64,000 bases of DNA from Alphaproteobacteria bacterium (GTDB lineage Bacteria; Pseudomonadota; Alphaproteobacteria; Rhizobiales; GCA-2746425), in NCBI GenBank assembly GCA_024743215.1, contig JANSWZ010000006.1:1-64000 (forward strand), written 5' to 3'. A program made the position numbers and the translations under genes. Numbering within the stretch: position 1 is the stretch's first letter; every line of letters begins with the position of its first letter. Under the pieces are notes generated by a model. It saw nothing but the letters and a program-made list of their open reading frames with translations. It was not told where the DNA came from and searched no databases. Positions 54,755-63,664 of the stretch are shown one piece after another.

Positions 54755-55837
54755 TTAAAACCCGATGAATGCGTCTGCAAGAGCCATGAACACTGGAATA
54801 CTGAATATGGCCACAGGTGTTCCCAACCCAGTTGAGGTTCCGATATAGGCAGATGGGTTGGCTTTTGGCAGGGCAGCTCTCATTGTCGGAGGGCCGGAAA
54901 TATCAGAACTAGAGGCCGCCATAATCGACAAAAGGACAACCCCTCCGGCAGAGAAACCTGTGAGTTCGTGTGCGAGCAAACCAAATCCAAATCCGACAAA
55001 TCCATGCACAACTGGCGAGATCAGACCATAAAGAAGGTAGGCATGAGCCACTTTGGCAAGTTCGGACAACCGCGACCAGGCCTCCATGCCCATGACCAGC
55101 ATCAAAATCGACAGCAGGCCCCGAAACAGCGGCTCATAGAAACTGTCATAGACAGATTGGGGCTTGGCGAAAACACCAATGGCCAGCCCCAATGCCAGAG
55201 CTGAGATGGCCGGGCTCCGGAACGTATCCACCAGAATTTGCTTCAAAAGGTCTTTGTTGATTGCGAGCGGTGCAACACCATCCCCCCCTGAGCCAACGCC
55301 TGAGCCAATTGTCATGGCTGCGGTCCCATCACCGTGTACGACATTTGCCAGCCGCCGTTGTTCAGCTGTTTTTGCCAGCACAATGGCTGTAACAAGTGCA
55401 GCGATATCCATGAAAGGGTATAGCGCTCCGATGAAACCCTCATAGGCAATCCCGCCATCATCCAGCATGGCCATGCCCGCCGCCAGGGTTGATGCAGAAA
55501 CAGCGCCAAACAAGCCGGCGGTGGCATAGCCATCCATATGTGAGACGCCGGGCCAACCGGACAGGATACGTCCACCCGCCACCACAATGATGACCCCGGC
55601 AAAGGCAGCAAAGAAGGCTGGCAGCGCCAGTTCCAGGAAATCAGCTTCTCTGACCGAAATGCCAGCACCCAACCCAACCTTCAACAGCAGCAGCATGACG
55701 ACAAATTTGTAAACCGGTGCCGGAACCTCCAATTTACTGCCCAACGCTGCAAGCAGCATCCCGCCGATCAGGAATGCAAGGGTCGGCTTTTGCAGTTGCG
55801 CCAGCATAGTGCTCGCGATTTCAAAAATGATGTCCAT
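54755..55837 (-). CDS. SbtA-type sodium-dependent bicarbonate transporter family permease
   Basis: Membrane protein of 360 aa with about ten hydrophobic segments in two inverted halves. SbtA family traits include KPTLAFLIGGMLLAALGSKL, LLLLKVGLGAGISV, and the ion-binding regions GLFGAVSASTLAAGMAML and SSSDISGPPTMRAALPKANP, followed by AYIGTSTGLGTPVAIF. In cyanobacteria SbtA imports bicarbonate with Na+; in heterotrophs the substrate is less sure. ATG at 55837 has GAGAGG seven bases before it. It is divergent from a LysR gene with a palindrome between them. Confidence 0.92.
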   Translation of the reverse strand: MDIIFEIASTMLAQLQKPTLAFLIGGMLLAALGSKLEVPAPVYKFVVMLLLLKVGLGAGISVREADFLELALPAFFAAFAGVIIVVAGGRILSGWPGVSHMDGYATAGLFGAVSASTLAAGMAMLDDGGIAYEGFIGALYPFMDIAALVTAIVLAKTAEQRRLANVVHGDGTAAMTIGSGVGSGGDGVAPLAINKDLLKQILVDTFRSPAISALALGLAIGVFAKPQSVYDSFYEPLFRGLLSILMLVMGMEAWSRLSELAKVAHAYLLYGLISPVVHGFVGFGFGLLAHELTGFSAGGVVLLSIMAASSSDISGPPTMRAALPKANPSAYIGTSTGLGTPVAIFSIPVFMALADAFIGF

Positions 55838-55911
55838 AACGCTACCTCTCAATTGTCAGAGCGGTATGCGTGATCAGCTTGAGAATATAAAATATATCTT
55901 TTCTGAATTTT

Positions 55912-55930
55912 CGTTCTATTATTTAGAACG
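55912..55930. promoter_or_regulatory. Candidate LysR operator in the divergent promoter region
   Basis: CGTTCTA-TTATT-TAGAACG, an inverted repeat with perfect seven-base arms that contains the T-N11-A pattern of LysR-type sites. It lies 75 bp before the transporter ATG and 38 bp before the lysR-type ATG, where one site could control both genes. Confidence 0.65.
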
Positions 55931-55967
55931 TTTTTGCAAGCCCCATCTCGCTGAGAGCCAGAAACAT

Positions 55968-56825
55968 ATGGACACCCTGAATTACCGACATCTGCGTTAT
56001 TTTCGTGAGGTCGCCCATGAGGGTAATCTCACCCGAACGGCCGCAAAGCTGAACCTGTCGCAATCGGCCCTATCCACGCAAATCAAGACTCTCGAAGAGC
56101 GTCTGGGTCATGTCTTGTTTGACCGCGTGAGTCGCGAATTGGCGATCACTGAAGTGGGACGCATTGTGCTTGACTATGCGGATCGTATTTTCGGAACCGG
56201 TGAAGAACTGGTTGCGCAGCTTGAAGGACGTGGCAACGTCAATTGGCCGCTGCGCGTCGGTGCCATATCAACCTTGTCGCGAAACTTTCAACTTCAATTT
56301 CTGAAACCTGTGCTTGAGGAGCAGACGACTGAGGTCATCCTGAAATCAGGTGGCGAGGAAACATTACTGGCCTCTCTGAAATCACTGGCACTGGATGTCA
56401 TGCTGACCACTCAGCCGCCACGCAATTCAGGTACGGCAGAGTTCACAGCACATCTTATTGCAGAGCAAACAGTAGGCGCCCACGGCAATCCGGCGCGGCT
56501 GAAGCATAAAACACTGGAGGAGTTGCTTCGCAATGAGCCGCTCATTGTCCCCACAGAAAGCTCCATTCGCACCGGGTTTGACAGTCTGATTGCACGGTTG
56601 GGTGTGCAGCCTAAAATTGCCGCTGAAGTCGATGATATGGCCATGGTGCGGCTACTAACCCGCGAGGATTTTGGCGTTGCCATTGCACCAAATGTTGTTC
56701 TGGCAGACGAGATTGCAGCTGGACTGGTGGAAACATCGCAGTTTGATCTTGCGATTGTGGAAACCTTTTACGCAGTTGTCGCCCGGCGCGCCTTCCCGCA
56801 CCCGGCACTGGATGACCTGCTGTGA
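55968..56825 (+). CDS. LysR-family transcriptional regulator
   Basis: Protein of 285 aa with an N-terminal helix-turn-helix (LRYFREVAHEGNLTRTAAKL, then NLSQSALSTQIKTLEERLGH) and a C-terminal periplasmic-binding-like effector domain. The ATG at 55968 begins MDTLNYRHLRYF, the typical family start; the open frame upstream to 55809 is not family-like. The divergent SbtA-type gene is the likely target, which would make bicarbonate or a carbon-metabolism signal the natural effector. This is inference from position. Confidence 0.93.
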   Translation: MDTLNYRHLRYFREVAHEGNLTRTAAKLNLSQSALSTQIKTLEERLGHVLFDRVSRELAITEVGRIVLDYADRIFGTGEELVAQLEGRGNVNWPLRVGAISTLSRNFQLQFLKPVLEEQTTEVILKSGGEETLLASLKSLALDVMLTTQPPRNSGTAEFTAHLIAEQTVGAHGNPARLKHKTLEELLRNEPLIVPTESSIRTGFDSLIARLGVQPKIAAEVDDMAMVRLLTREDFGVAIAPNVVLADEIAAGLVETSQFDLAIVETFYAVVARRAFPHPALDDLL

Positions 56826-56948
56826 GCCACGATGCCAGTCTGCCACTTATTCTGAAATCAGCCATCCACATCGGAAGGTTTGTGCAACTCTTGATGCCGC
56901 GCAACGCACAATCTACACTTGCAGCAGCAAAAGAGAGGGAACCACAGA

Positions 56949-58028
56949 ATGCTAAAATTACCAGCAAGACTTGTAGTACAGTTCTTGATTTTCCTCGCAA
57001 TTCCCAATTTTTTGTTTGCCCAATCGGCAGACGCGCCCTCAGGCCGGGTGGTCGAAATCGAAGTGCCAGCACCTGCCTTGACGGGAAATTTGCTTGAAAC
57101 GCCAGACACCCAGAAAGCCGCGGTGTACCTTCCGCCGAGCTACGACACTGAACCAGATCGTCGTTACCCGACGGTTTTCCTGCTGCATGGAATCTTCGAT
57201 AACTACAATGTCTGGCTCCAGAACGTCGATGTACCGGCCATTCTCAACCGCCTGAGTCAGTCAGGAGATGTTCCGGAATTGATAGTGGTGATGCCAAATG
57301 GCGGCAATAAATACGGCGGTGGCTTTTACCGCAACTCGCCCGTCAGCGGCCGCTGGGCTGATTATATTGTCGATGATCTCGTTGGTTTCATCGACAATCG
57401 CTTTCGGACGCTGGCAGGCAGCGACAATCGCGCCCTTATTGGTCATTCAATGGGAGGTTATGGCGCCCTCAATCTGGTCATGACCCGACCTGGAATTTTC
57501 TCGGTTGCGTGGGCATTAAGCCCTTGTTGCCTGGCGGCAAATGATGATTTGAGCATCGGCAATGACGCTTGGAAGCGCGCGGCGCAGATCACCACAACAG
57601 ATAACTTGCAGAACTTTTTTGAAACACGGGATTTTTATCCAATCGCAGTTCTCGGCGTCGTCGCAGCCTTTAGCCCGGCCCCGGACAATCCACCATTTTA
57701 CGGTCACTTTCCGTTCGATATTGTCCGTGGCGAGATTGTACTCGATGATCCCGCTTATGACCGCTATCTTGACGCCCTGCCAATACGCCAGGTGCGCGAG
57801 GCACGCGAGGCGCTCCGCAATTTGAGGGGCCTGGGGCTGGGCGTAGGCCTGGGGGATCAATTCCTGCATATTCCAACCGGAACCCTTGAGTTTTCACAGC
57901 GTCTGGGAGCTGAGCGCATACCTCATTTGCTTGATATCCATGCCGGAGACCATCGCCAGTTAGTCGGCGAGCGCCTTGAGCAAATGATCCTGCCCTGGGT
58001 CACAGATCGCCTGGGACCGAGGGAATAG
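56949..58028 (+). CDS. Secreted esterase of the esterase-D/S-formylglutathione hydrolase type
   Basis: Alpha/beta hydrolase of 359 aa with a signal peptide (LVVQFLIFLAIPNFLFAQ). The fold opens with AAVYLPPSYDTEPDRRYPTV and FLLHGIFDNYNVW, the nucleophile serine is in ALIGHSMGGYGALNL (about residue 165), and the catalytic histidine is likely in IHAGDHRQLVGERL. True S-formylglutathione hydrolases are cytoplasmic, so the signal peptide points to a periplasmic or secreted carboxylesterase, perhaps acting on feruloyl- or acetyl-type esters. ATG at 56949 has GAGGGA about nine bases upstream; 30 extra upstream bases are open but would put polar residues before the signal. Confidence 0.9.
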   Translation: MLKLPARLVVQFLIFLAIPNFLFAQSADAPSGRVVEIEVPAPALTGNLLETPDTQKAAVYLPPSYDTEPDRRYPTVFLLHGIFDNYNVWLQNVDVPAILNRLSQSGDVPELIVVMPNGGNKYGGGFYRNSPVSGRWADYIVDDLVGFIDNRFRTLAGSDNRALIGHSMGGYGALNLVMTRPGIFSVAWALSPCCLAANDDLSIGNDAWKRAAQITTTDNLQNFFETRDFYPIAVLGVVAAFSPAPDNPPFYGHFPFDIVRGEIVLDDPAYDRYLDALPIRQVREAREALRNLRGLGLGVGLGDQFLHIPTGTLEFSQRLGAERIPHLLDIHAGDHRQLVGERLEQMILPWVTDRLGPRE

Positions 58029-58256
58029 GCGACCAACCTGCGGAAGCCCATGAACAGCGGTAAAAACGACGAACATGTAACAACCTCATCACGGCATTTC
58101 GACTACCTGGGCTCATGCCGGAACATGAGATTCGTCGTAGTATCCCGCCGGTGACACATGTCCGGCAATCCACGTGACGCTCACTTGGCAACTTTACCAC
58201 CTTCACTTTTTTCATTGCCGCTTTTTACCCGGGCAAGATTGCGCTAAACAGGCGTC

Positions 58257-59642
58257 ATGATCGCTTTCCTCATCCGATGTGTCGTTATGACGTCCCTATG
58301 CCTGTTCACAGGCATGGCTGCCGCAGAAACGCCACGCGAGGTTAAACTGCGCCTGGAAATGGAGCAGCGGGCCAAGGATCTTGCAAATCTGCAGGCCACG
58401 ATTGAGGTTACCGAAGAGCGAGAGGCTGAACTGGCCGCAGATGTACAGGCTCTGGAGCAGACCCGCGCGACACTCAATACGGAATTGATCGAAGCAGCCC
58501 AGCGCTCCAGAACACTGGAAGACAGCATTTCCAATTCCGAAGTTCGACTGGATGCCTCACTGGAAACCGAAGAAGTGATTCGCCTGTCCCTGCTCAAACG
58601 ACGCGCATTGCTTGGAGAAATTCTGGCCACACTGCAACGCATGGGCCGCTCACCGCCGCCTGCCTTGCTGGTACGTCCGGAGGATGTGATGAGCGCCATC
58701 CGCAGTGCCATGCTGATTGGAGCCGTCCTGCCTGATGTGAGGGGACAGGCTGAAAAACTGGCCTCTGACCTGGATGAGCTGGTGGCTGTACGAACGGAAA
58801 TCGAGGAAACGACAAACCAGCTCAAATCCGACTATCAGGCCTTGAGTGAAGAACAGACCCGTCTGGCATTGCTGCTCGACAAAAAGCGCGAAGAGGTGAG
58901 CGAATCGACATCAGAGCTGGCAATCCAACAGCAAAAAGCTTCGGAGCTGGGCAAGGAAGCTGTCAGCCTGAAAGAACTGATTGGCTCAATGGAAGAACAG
59001 ATAGCCGCCGTTCAGAAAGCCCAGCAGGACTCCATCAACGCGGCAGAAACCGCACGTCGCGAGGCAGCGCAACGAGCTGCGGCACAAACAACTACGTCAA
59101 AATTGCAGGCTTTGGGAGATCAGGGCCGCATTGCACCGGCCATCTCTTTTGACGATGCAAAAGGATTGCTGCCACTGCCGGTCAGCGGCGCATTGCTGTC
59201 AGATTTCGGTTCACCCGACGAAGCCGGCGATGCAAGCAAGGGAATCAGCATTGCCGCCCGCCCGGGCAGCGCAGTCATTGCCCCCGCCGATGGTTGGGTC
59301 GTTTATGCCGGGCCATTTCGCACTTATGGCCAATTATTGATCCTGAATGCTGGTGATGATTACCATCTGGTTCTGGCTGGCATGGAAACAATTAACGTCG
59401 AATTGGGGCAGTTTGTTCTTTCCGGCGAGCCCATTGCCACAATGGGGTCACGGAAGCTTGCCAGTCTGGTGACTGCAAATGTTGGCTCCACAACCGATGG
59501 GGATGGTCAATCCCTAACGGATAGTAACGTGACAGATGGTCCGACAGCGCTATATGTAGAGTTTAGAAAAGATGGCATTTCAATAGACCCGTCCTCGTGG
59601 TGGGTCGTGGATATAGCCACCGAAAATGATTTAGATGGTTGA
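58257..59642 (+). CDS. EnvC-like murein hydrolase activator (degenerate LytM)
   Basis: Periplasmic protein of 461 aa. A signal peptide (VVMTSLCLFTGMAAAE) is followed by two long coiled-coil segments (about 25-110 and 175-270, rich in Glu, Leu, Ala, Arg) and a C-terminal LytM domain (about 310-450). The zinc ligands are lost: the first site reads KGISIAA where HxGxD is expected, and the HxH site reads LYVEFRKDG. The same loss in EnvC and NlpD turns the domain into an amidase activator, so a role in daughter-cell separation is likely. ctpA follows after 40 bp. Confidence 0.92.
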   Translation: MIAFLIRCVVMTSLCLFTGMAAAETPREVKLRLEMEQRAKDLANLQATIEVTEEREAELAADVQALEQTRATLNTELIEAAQRSRTLEDSISNSEVRLDASLETEEVIRLSLLKRRALLGEILATLQRMGRSPPPALLVRPEDVMSAIRSAMLIGAVLPDVRGQAEKLASDLDELVAVRTEIEETTNQLKSDYQALSEEQTRLALLLDKKREEVSESTSELAIQQQKASELGKEAVSLKELIGSMEEQIAAVQKAQQDSINAAETARREAAQRAAAQTTTSKLQALGDQGRIAPAISFDDAKGLLPLPVSGALLSDFGSPDEAGDASKGISIAARPGSAVIAPADGWVVYAGPFRTYGQLLILNAGDDYHLVLAGMETINVELGQFVLSGEPIATMGSRKLASLVTANVGSTTDGDGQSLTDSNVTDGPTALYVEFRKDGISIDPSSWWVVDIATENDLDG

Positions 59643-59682
59643 GATTTTGCGGTAGACTATCCAGCAAACATATTCGAAGGGC

Positions 59683-61017
59683 ATGAAGATGATAAATAAA
59701 TCCGTGGTCACCCTCGTTGCAGGCGTCATGATTGGCGCAGCAGGCGTGGTTGGCTTGACCCAATTGCCGATCGTCGGCGCATCTGCCGAGGCCGCAAGCC
59801 GCGATACATACCGCCAATTGAACCTGTTTGGTGATGTGTTTGAGCGGATTCGCAACGATTATGTCGAGGAACCCGGCGACGGTGATCTGATCGAATCAGC
59901 GATTACCGGCATGCTCACTTCTCTTGATCCGCATTCCAGCTTCATGAATGCCAAAGCCTACCAGGATATGCGGGTACAGACCCGCGGTGAATTTGGTGGT
60001 CTTGGTATCGAAGTCACCATGGAAGACGGCCTGGTTAAGGTTGTGACCCCGATTGATGACACACCAGCTGCAAAAGCTGGCGTTTTGCCCGGCGATCTGA
60101 TCACCCATCTGGATGGCGAACAGATTCAAGGGCTGACCTTGAATGAGGCCGTGGAAAAGATGCGCGGCGCTGTGAAAGAACCTTTGACCGTGACCATTCG
60201 TCGTGGCGATGGCGCGCCGTTTGATATCACCATCATTCGCGACATCATCAAAATTCGCTCCGTCCGTTTCCGCATTGAAGACGGCATCGGCTACATTCGT
60301 CTGAGCCAATTCACCGATCAAACCTTTGATGGCTTGAAAGATGCAATTGCAGAGATCAAGGAAACACAGGAAGAAGATGGTCTGAAAGGCTATGTTCTGG
60401 ATTTGCGCAACAATCCCGGCGGTTTGCTGGATCAGGCCATTGCCGTATCCGATGCGTTTCTGGAGCGCGGTGAAATCGTCTCCACCAGAGGACGACACAA
60501 TGGCGACAGCCAACGCTTCTCCGCCCGCGATGGGGATCTGATAGACGGCAAACCGGTTATTGTATTGGTCAATGGCGGCGCAGCCTCTGCCTCCGAAATC
60601 GTTGCTGGCGCATTGCAGGACCATCGCCGTGCCACCATTCTTGGCACACGCTCATTCGGCAAGGGATCGGTTCAAACCATCATTCCACTTGGCACCGAAG
60701 GCGCAATTCGTCTGACGACCGCACGTTACTACACCCCGGCAGGCCGATCCATTCAGGCAAAAGGCATTGTGCCCGACATCCGCGTAGATCAGGAACTGCC
60801 TGAAGAACTGAAGGGGCTGGAGCAACCCCGCGGTGAAGCCTCCTTGCGTGGCCATTTGGCCAATGGTGGTGAAGAAGAAGAGAAAGCCGGCTCTTCAGCT
60901 TATGTGCCACCCGATCCCAAAGATGATCAGCAGTTGAACTTTGCCTATGACCTTCTGAACGGCATTCAGGTCCATGCAAACTTCCCGCCTGACGCGTCTC
61001 AAGGCATCCCCAACTAA
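59683..61017 (+). CDS. ctpA: Carboxyl-terminal processing protease (S41 family)
   Basis: Periplasmic serine protease of 444 aa with an N-terminal signal or anchor (VVTLVAGVMIGAAGVVGLTQ), a PDZ domain (about 90-170, FGGLGIEVTMEDGLVKVVTP) and the catalytic core. The nucleophile serine is in NGGAASASEIVAGALQDHRR and the general-base lysine in GTRSFGKGSVQTIIPL. CtpA trims C-termini of envelope proteins and degrades murein hydrolases; its place after an EnvC-like gene suggests shared control of peptidoglycan remodelling. A strong terminator follows. Confidence 0.97.
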   Translation: MKMINKSVVTLVAGVMIGAAGVVGLTQLPIVGASAEAASRDTYRQLNLFGDVFERIRNDYVEEPGDGDLIESAITGMLTSLDPHSSFMNAKAYQDMRVQTRGEFGGLGIEVTMEDGLVKVVTPIDDTPAAKAGVLPGDLITHLDGEQIQGLTLNEAVEKMRGAVKEPLTVTIRRGDGAPFDITIIRDIIKIRSVRFRIEDGIGYIRLSQFTDQTFDGLKDAIAEIKETQEEDGLKGYVLDLRNNPGGLLDQAIAVSDAFLERGEIVSTRGRHNGDSQRFSARDGDLIDGKPVIVLVNGGAASASEIVAGALQDHRRATILGTRSFGKGSVQTIIPLGTEGAIRLTTARYYTPAGRSIQAKGIVPDIRVDQELPEELKGLEQPRGEASLRGHLANGGEEEEKAGSSAYVPPDPKDDQQLNFAYDLLNGIQVHANFPPDASQGIPN

Positions 61018-61063
61018 GGGAACCGGATTGCCTCAGCAGTCCTGGAATTCGATCACACAATCA

Positions 61064-61093
61064 GAAGCCCGCTAATTTGTTAGCGGGCTTCTT
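61064..61093 (+). terminator. Strong intrinsic terminator after ctpA
   Basis: AGAAGCCCGCTAA-TTTG-TTAGCGGGCTTCT, a perfect 13-base stem with a four-base loop and a T-rich tail (TTTGTTT), 46 bp after the ctpA stop. Confidence 0.93.
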
Positions 61094-61135
61094 TGTTTAA
61101 AAGAAACCAATTCTTCACCATGTAGCGGCTAGTCT

Positions 61136-62410
61136 GTGCCCTCGCCATCAGGGGTAGCAGGTGGAAAGCCGCATCACGTGACCAGTTTTTCTGTTCCAAT
61201 AAACGTAACGGACCAGGTTTCACAAGAAAACCAATCAGGTTCAGCACTGCCCGCAATTGTCGGCCTGTCTACTATCAGCTTATGCCTGATTGCTGTTCTC
61301 ATTCTTTGGATTTCTGTTCTTGATGACCCTGCAGGCGGACGCCCGCATGTCAGTGTTGAGATCACAAACGCAACGGCGCAGCTTGACCTTGGCGCAGTAG
61401 GTGTCGCAAACGTCCGCCCCAGCATGACACCGGATCCCGAAGATCTCAGCATTGATCCACAGCCGCCCAGCACACAAATACAAGTCACAGCAGCCACCGT
61501 CCCTGACAGGGTCACAACCGCACCAGACACCACTGTGGCAGCCAGTGAAGAGCCACCTGCGGCGTCAATCCACTCCAACGCACACCGCCTTTCCGTCTTT
61601 CCTTTGGATAACATGGTAGCGCGCAGCGAACATGGATTGATCCCTAAACGCTCCGGCGACGGAAAGACCCCGTTTTCCGTCTATTCAAGACCACAACAAT
61701 TTGTCCCAGAGGGCCCCAAAATTGCTCTGGTCATCGGCGGCATCGGCCTATCCCAGAGCACCACGGCAGAAGCACTTGTTGAACTTCCGCCGACAATAGC
61801 GCTTGCATTTGCAACCTATGGCGAGAACCTGGAAAGATGGAAGAAACTGTCGCGCGAAAACGGGTTCGAATTGTTGGTGGAAGCACCAATGGAGCCTTTC
61901 AACTACCCACAGAATGATCCAGGGCCCCACACACTTCTGGTCGATGCAACCCCTGCAGAAAACAAGTCCAAGCTGGATTGGATTCTATCGCGCACGTCCA
62001 ATTATATTGGCGTGATCCCTTCTATGGGAGCGCGGTTTACTGCAGATGAAAATGCATTGACGACATTTGCTTCCGAGTTGAACAAAATCGGCCTCGCTTT
62101 CGTTGATCCATCGAACTCCGCTCGCAGCATTGCTGACAAGATTGTACGCCGTGCCTCGACAAACGAGTTGGGACATCTGCCATTTCTCAAGGTGGATGTT
62201 GTGCTTGACGGAGAGGCAACACGTGCTTCCATCGAACAGCATCTCATTCAACTTGAGGAATTGTCCAACACCAAGGGCCTTGCTGTAGGCTATGCCCAAC
62301 TGCGCCCATCCACAGTGGCAATCCTGACGGATTGGATGCAATTGCTGGAACAACGCGGTGTTACGCTGATCCCCTTGAGCACCGCAATCAATCTATCCAT
62401 ACCCAAATAA
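61136..62410 (+). CDS. Divergent polysaccharide deacetylase family protein (YibQ-like)
   Basis: Protein of about 424 aa with one N-terminal membrane segment (ALPAIVGLSTISLCLIAVLI at about 38-57), a Pro/Thr-rich periplasmic linker, and a C-terminal domain (about 200-424) of the divergent polysaccharide deacetylase family: KIALVIGGIGLSQSTTAEAL, LLVEAPMEPFNYPQNDPGPH, TSNYIGVIPSMGARFTADEN and GLAFVDPSNSARS. In this family the strand-1 Asp-Asp of active deacetylases is often kept; here it reads GGIG, so catalysis is doubtful. The start is unsure: GTG at 61136, or GTG at 61178. The ctpA-yibQ-rppH order is conserved in relatives. Confidence 0.85.
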   Translation: MPSPSGVAGGKPHHVTSFSVPINVTDQVSQENQSGSALPAIVGLSTISLCLIAVLILWISVLDDPAGGRPHVSVEITNATAQLDLGAVGVANVRPSMTPDPEDLSIDPQPPSTQIQVTAATVPDRVTTAPDTTVAASEEPPAASIHSNAHRLSVFPLDNMVARSEHGLIPKRSGDGKTPFSVYSRPQQFVPEGPKIALVIGGIGLSQSTTAEALVELPPTIALAFATYGENLERWKKLSRENGFELLVEAPMEPFNYPQNDPGPHTLLVDATPAENKSKLDWILSRTSNYIGVIPSMGARFTADENALTTFASELNKIGLAFVDPSNSARSIADKIVRRASTNELGHLPFLKVDVVLDGEATRASIEQHLIQLEELSNTKGLAVGYAQLRPSTVAILTDWMQLLEQRGVTLIPLSTAINLSIPK

Positions 62411-62446
62411 GATTGCCGTAGAAAGCAGATATTGCCTCGCTTCCGG

Positions 62447-62480
62447 TCAGGGGTTACTGCTGATCAGGGGTTACTGCTGA
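62447..62480. repeat. Perfect 17-bp tandem duplication
   Basis: TCAGGGGTTACTGCTGA occurs twice without a gap, at 62447-62463 and 62464-62480, in the leader of the 62505 gene. The perfect identity suggests a recent duplication. Confidence 0.9.
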
Positions 62481-62504
62481 AAGACGTCGACAGAGGATAT
62501 ACTC

Positions 62505-63113
62505 ATGACATTGGTAACCGACATTCACGAGTTGGAGCAACTGTATGGCGTGCCGTCAGAAGCCTCACTGATCAAGGTCTCAGACCAGATCACCAAAAAC
62601 TACCAGTTGCTGATCGAAGCATCACCCTTCATGGTGTTGGCAACAAGTGGTCCGGAAGGGATGGACTGTTCCCCGCGCGGTGATGCAAGACAGGTCGTTT
62701 TCATCCAGGATCAAAAAACGTTGTTGCTGCCTGACCGCAGGGGGAACAACAGAATGGATTCCTTGCGCAACATTGTGCGCAATCCCGAAATCGCTCTGTT
62801 GTTTCTCATTCCCGGCAGCAACACGACACTTCGCCTTAACGGAACAGCAGCTGTCAGCACAGCGCCGGAACTCACCAGCCAGTATAAAATGCAGGGAAAA
62901 GACCCGCGCTCTGTGATCATCGTGACAATACGCGAAATTTACTTTCAGTGCGCCAGAGCTGTCATGAGGGCGGATTTGTGGAACCCTGAGAATTTCAAAC
63001 CCGCAAATACCCTGCCAAGTGCAGGCGATTTGATGCAGGAACTCAAAGATGATTTTGATGGAACCTCGTATGACAAGGAATGGCCCGCCCGTGCAAAAGA
63101 AACAATGTGGTAA
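62505..63113 (+). CDS. Pyridoxamine 5'-phosphate oxidase-like flavin-binding protein
   Basis: Protein of 202 aa of the split-barrel FMN-binding superfamily, subgroup related to MSMEG_1061-type proteins. Family features are FMVLATSGPEGMDCSPRGDA, LLLPDRRGNNRMDSLRNIVR, and IALLFLIPGSNTTLRLNGTA, followed by REIYFQCARAVMRADLW. Members bind FMN, F420 or heme and most are not true PdxH. It lies between the deacetylase-like gene and rppH and is not part of the usual conserved order, so it may be a local insertion. Confidence 0.9.
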   Translation: MTLVTDIHELEQLYGVPSEASLIKVSDQITKNYQLLIEASPFMVLATSGPEGMDCSPRGDARQVVFIQDQKTLLLPDRRGNNRMDSLRNIVRNPEIALLFLIPGSNTTLRLNGTAAVSTAPELTSQYKMQGKDPRSVIIVTIREIYFQCARAVMRADLWNPENFKPANTLPSAGDLMQELKDDFDGTSYDKEWPARAKETMW

Positions 63114-63119
63114 ACGCTC

Positions 63120-63659
63120 ATGAACAGCCCAGAAAACAACCTTCCCTACCGCCAGAATGTCGGCATCGCCCTGTTCAATAAGTCTGGCAAAGTATGGGTC
63201 GGTCGCAGAGCCGGAATGCCCGAAACTCTGCCCGAAGAAGATGATATGAGTTTCGCCTGGCAAATGCCTCAGGGCGGCATTGATGACGGGGAAGACCCGC
63301 TTCCCGCTGCCATGCGCGAATTGTTCGAAGAAACCGGTGTCAGCAACATAGAACTGCTGGCTGAGGCCCCGGACTGGTTTACCTATGAATTGGCACCCGA
63401 CATCATCAAGAAGGGCTGGCGCAGCAAATTTCGTGGCCAGCGGCAGAAATGGTTCGCGTTCCTGTTTACCGGCGACGAAACAGAAATCAACGTTCTGACA
63501 CCCGGCGGCGGAGCTTTTGAGGCCGAATTTTCGGACTGGCGCTGGGCCAATTTGGAGGAAACGCCGGACCTGATCGTCCCGTTCAAACGAGAAGTCTATG
63601 AACAGGTCGTAGATGCGTTCAGTGGAATCTCTGATAATCTGAAACTGGACGCTTGTTGA
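63120..63659 (+). CDS. rppH: RNA pyrophosphohydrolase RppH (Nudix)
   Basis: Removes pyrophosphate from the 5' end of mRNA to start decay, or hydrolyses dinucleoside polyphosphates. It is 179 aa. The Nudix box is complete (GGIDDGEDPLPAAMRELFEE, then TGV), and the family start YRQNVGIALFNKSGKVWVGR and FRGQRQKWFAFLFTG are present. The gene begins six bases after the preceding stop codon and is followed by a bidirectional terminator. Confidence 0.96.
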   Translation: MNSPENNLPYRQNVGIALFNKSGKVWVGRRAGMPETLPEEDDMSFAWQMPQGGIDDGEDPLPAAMRELFEETGVSNIELLAEAPDWFTYELAPDIIKKGWRSKFRGQRQKWFAFLFTGDETEINVLTPGGGAFEAEFSDWRWANLEETPDLIVPFKREVYEQVVDAFSGISDNLKLDAC

Positions 63660-63664
63660 GACAT

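Noticed and set aside
58081-58140. CTCATG/CATGAG hairpin as a terminator of the esterase gene
   Set aside because: Stem of only six bases with no T-run; not strong enough to list.
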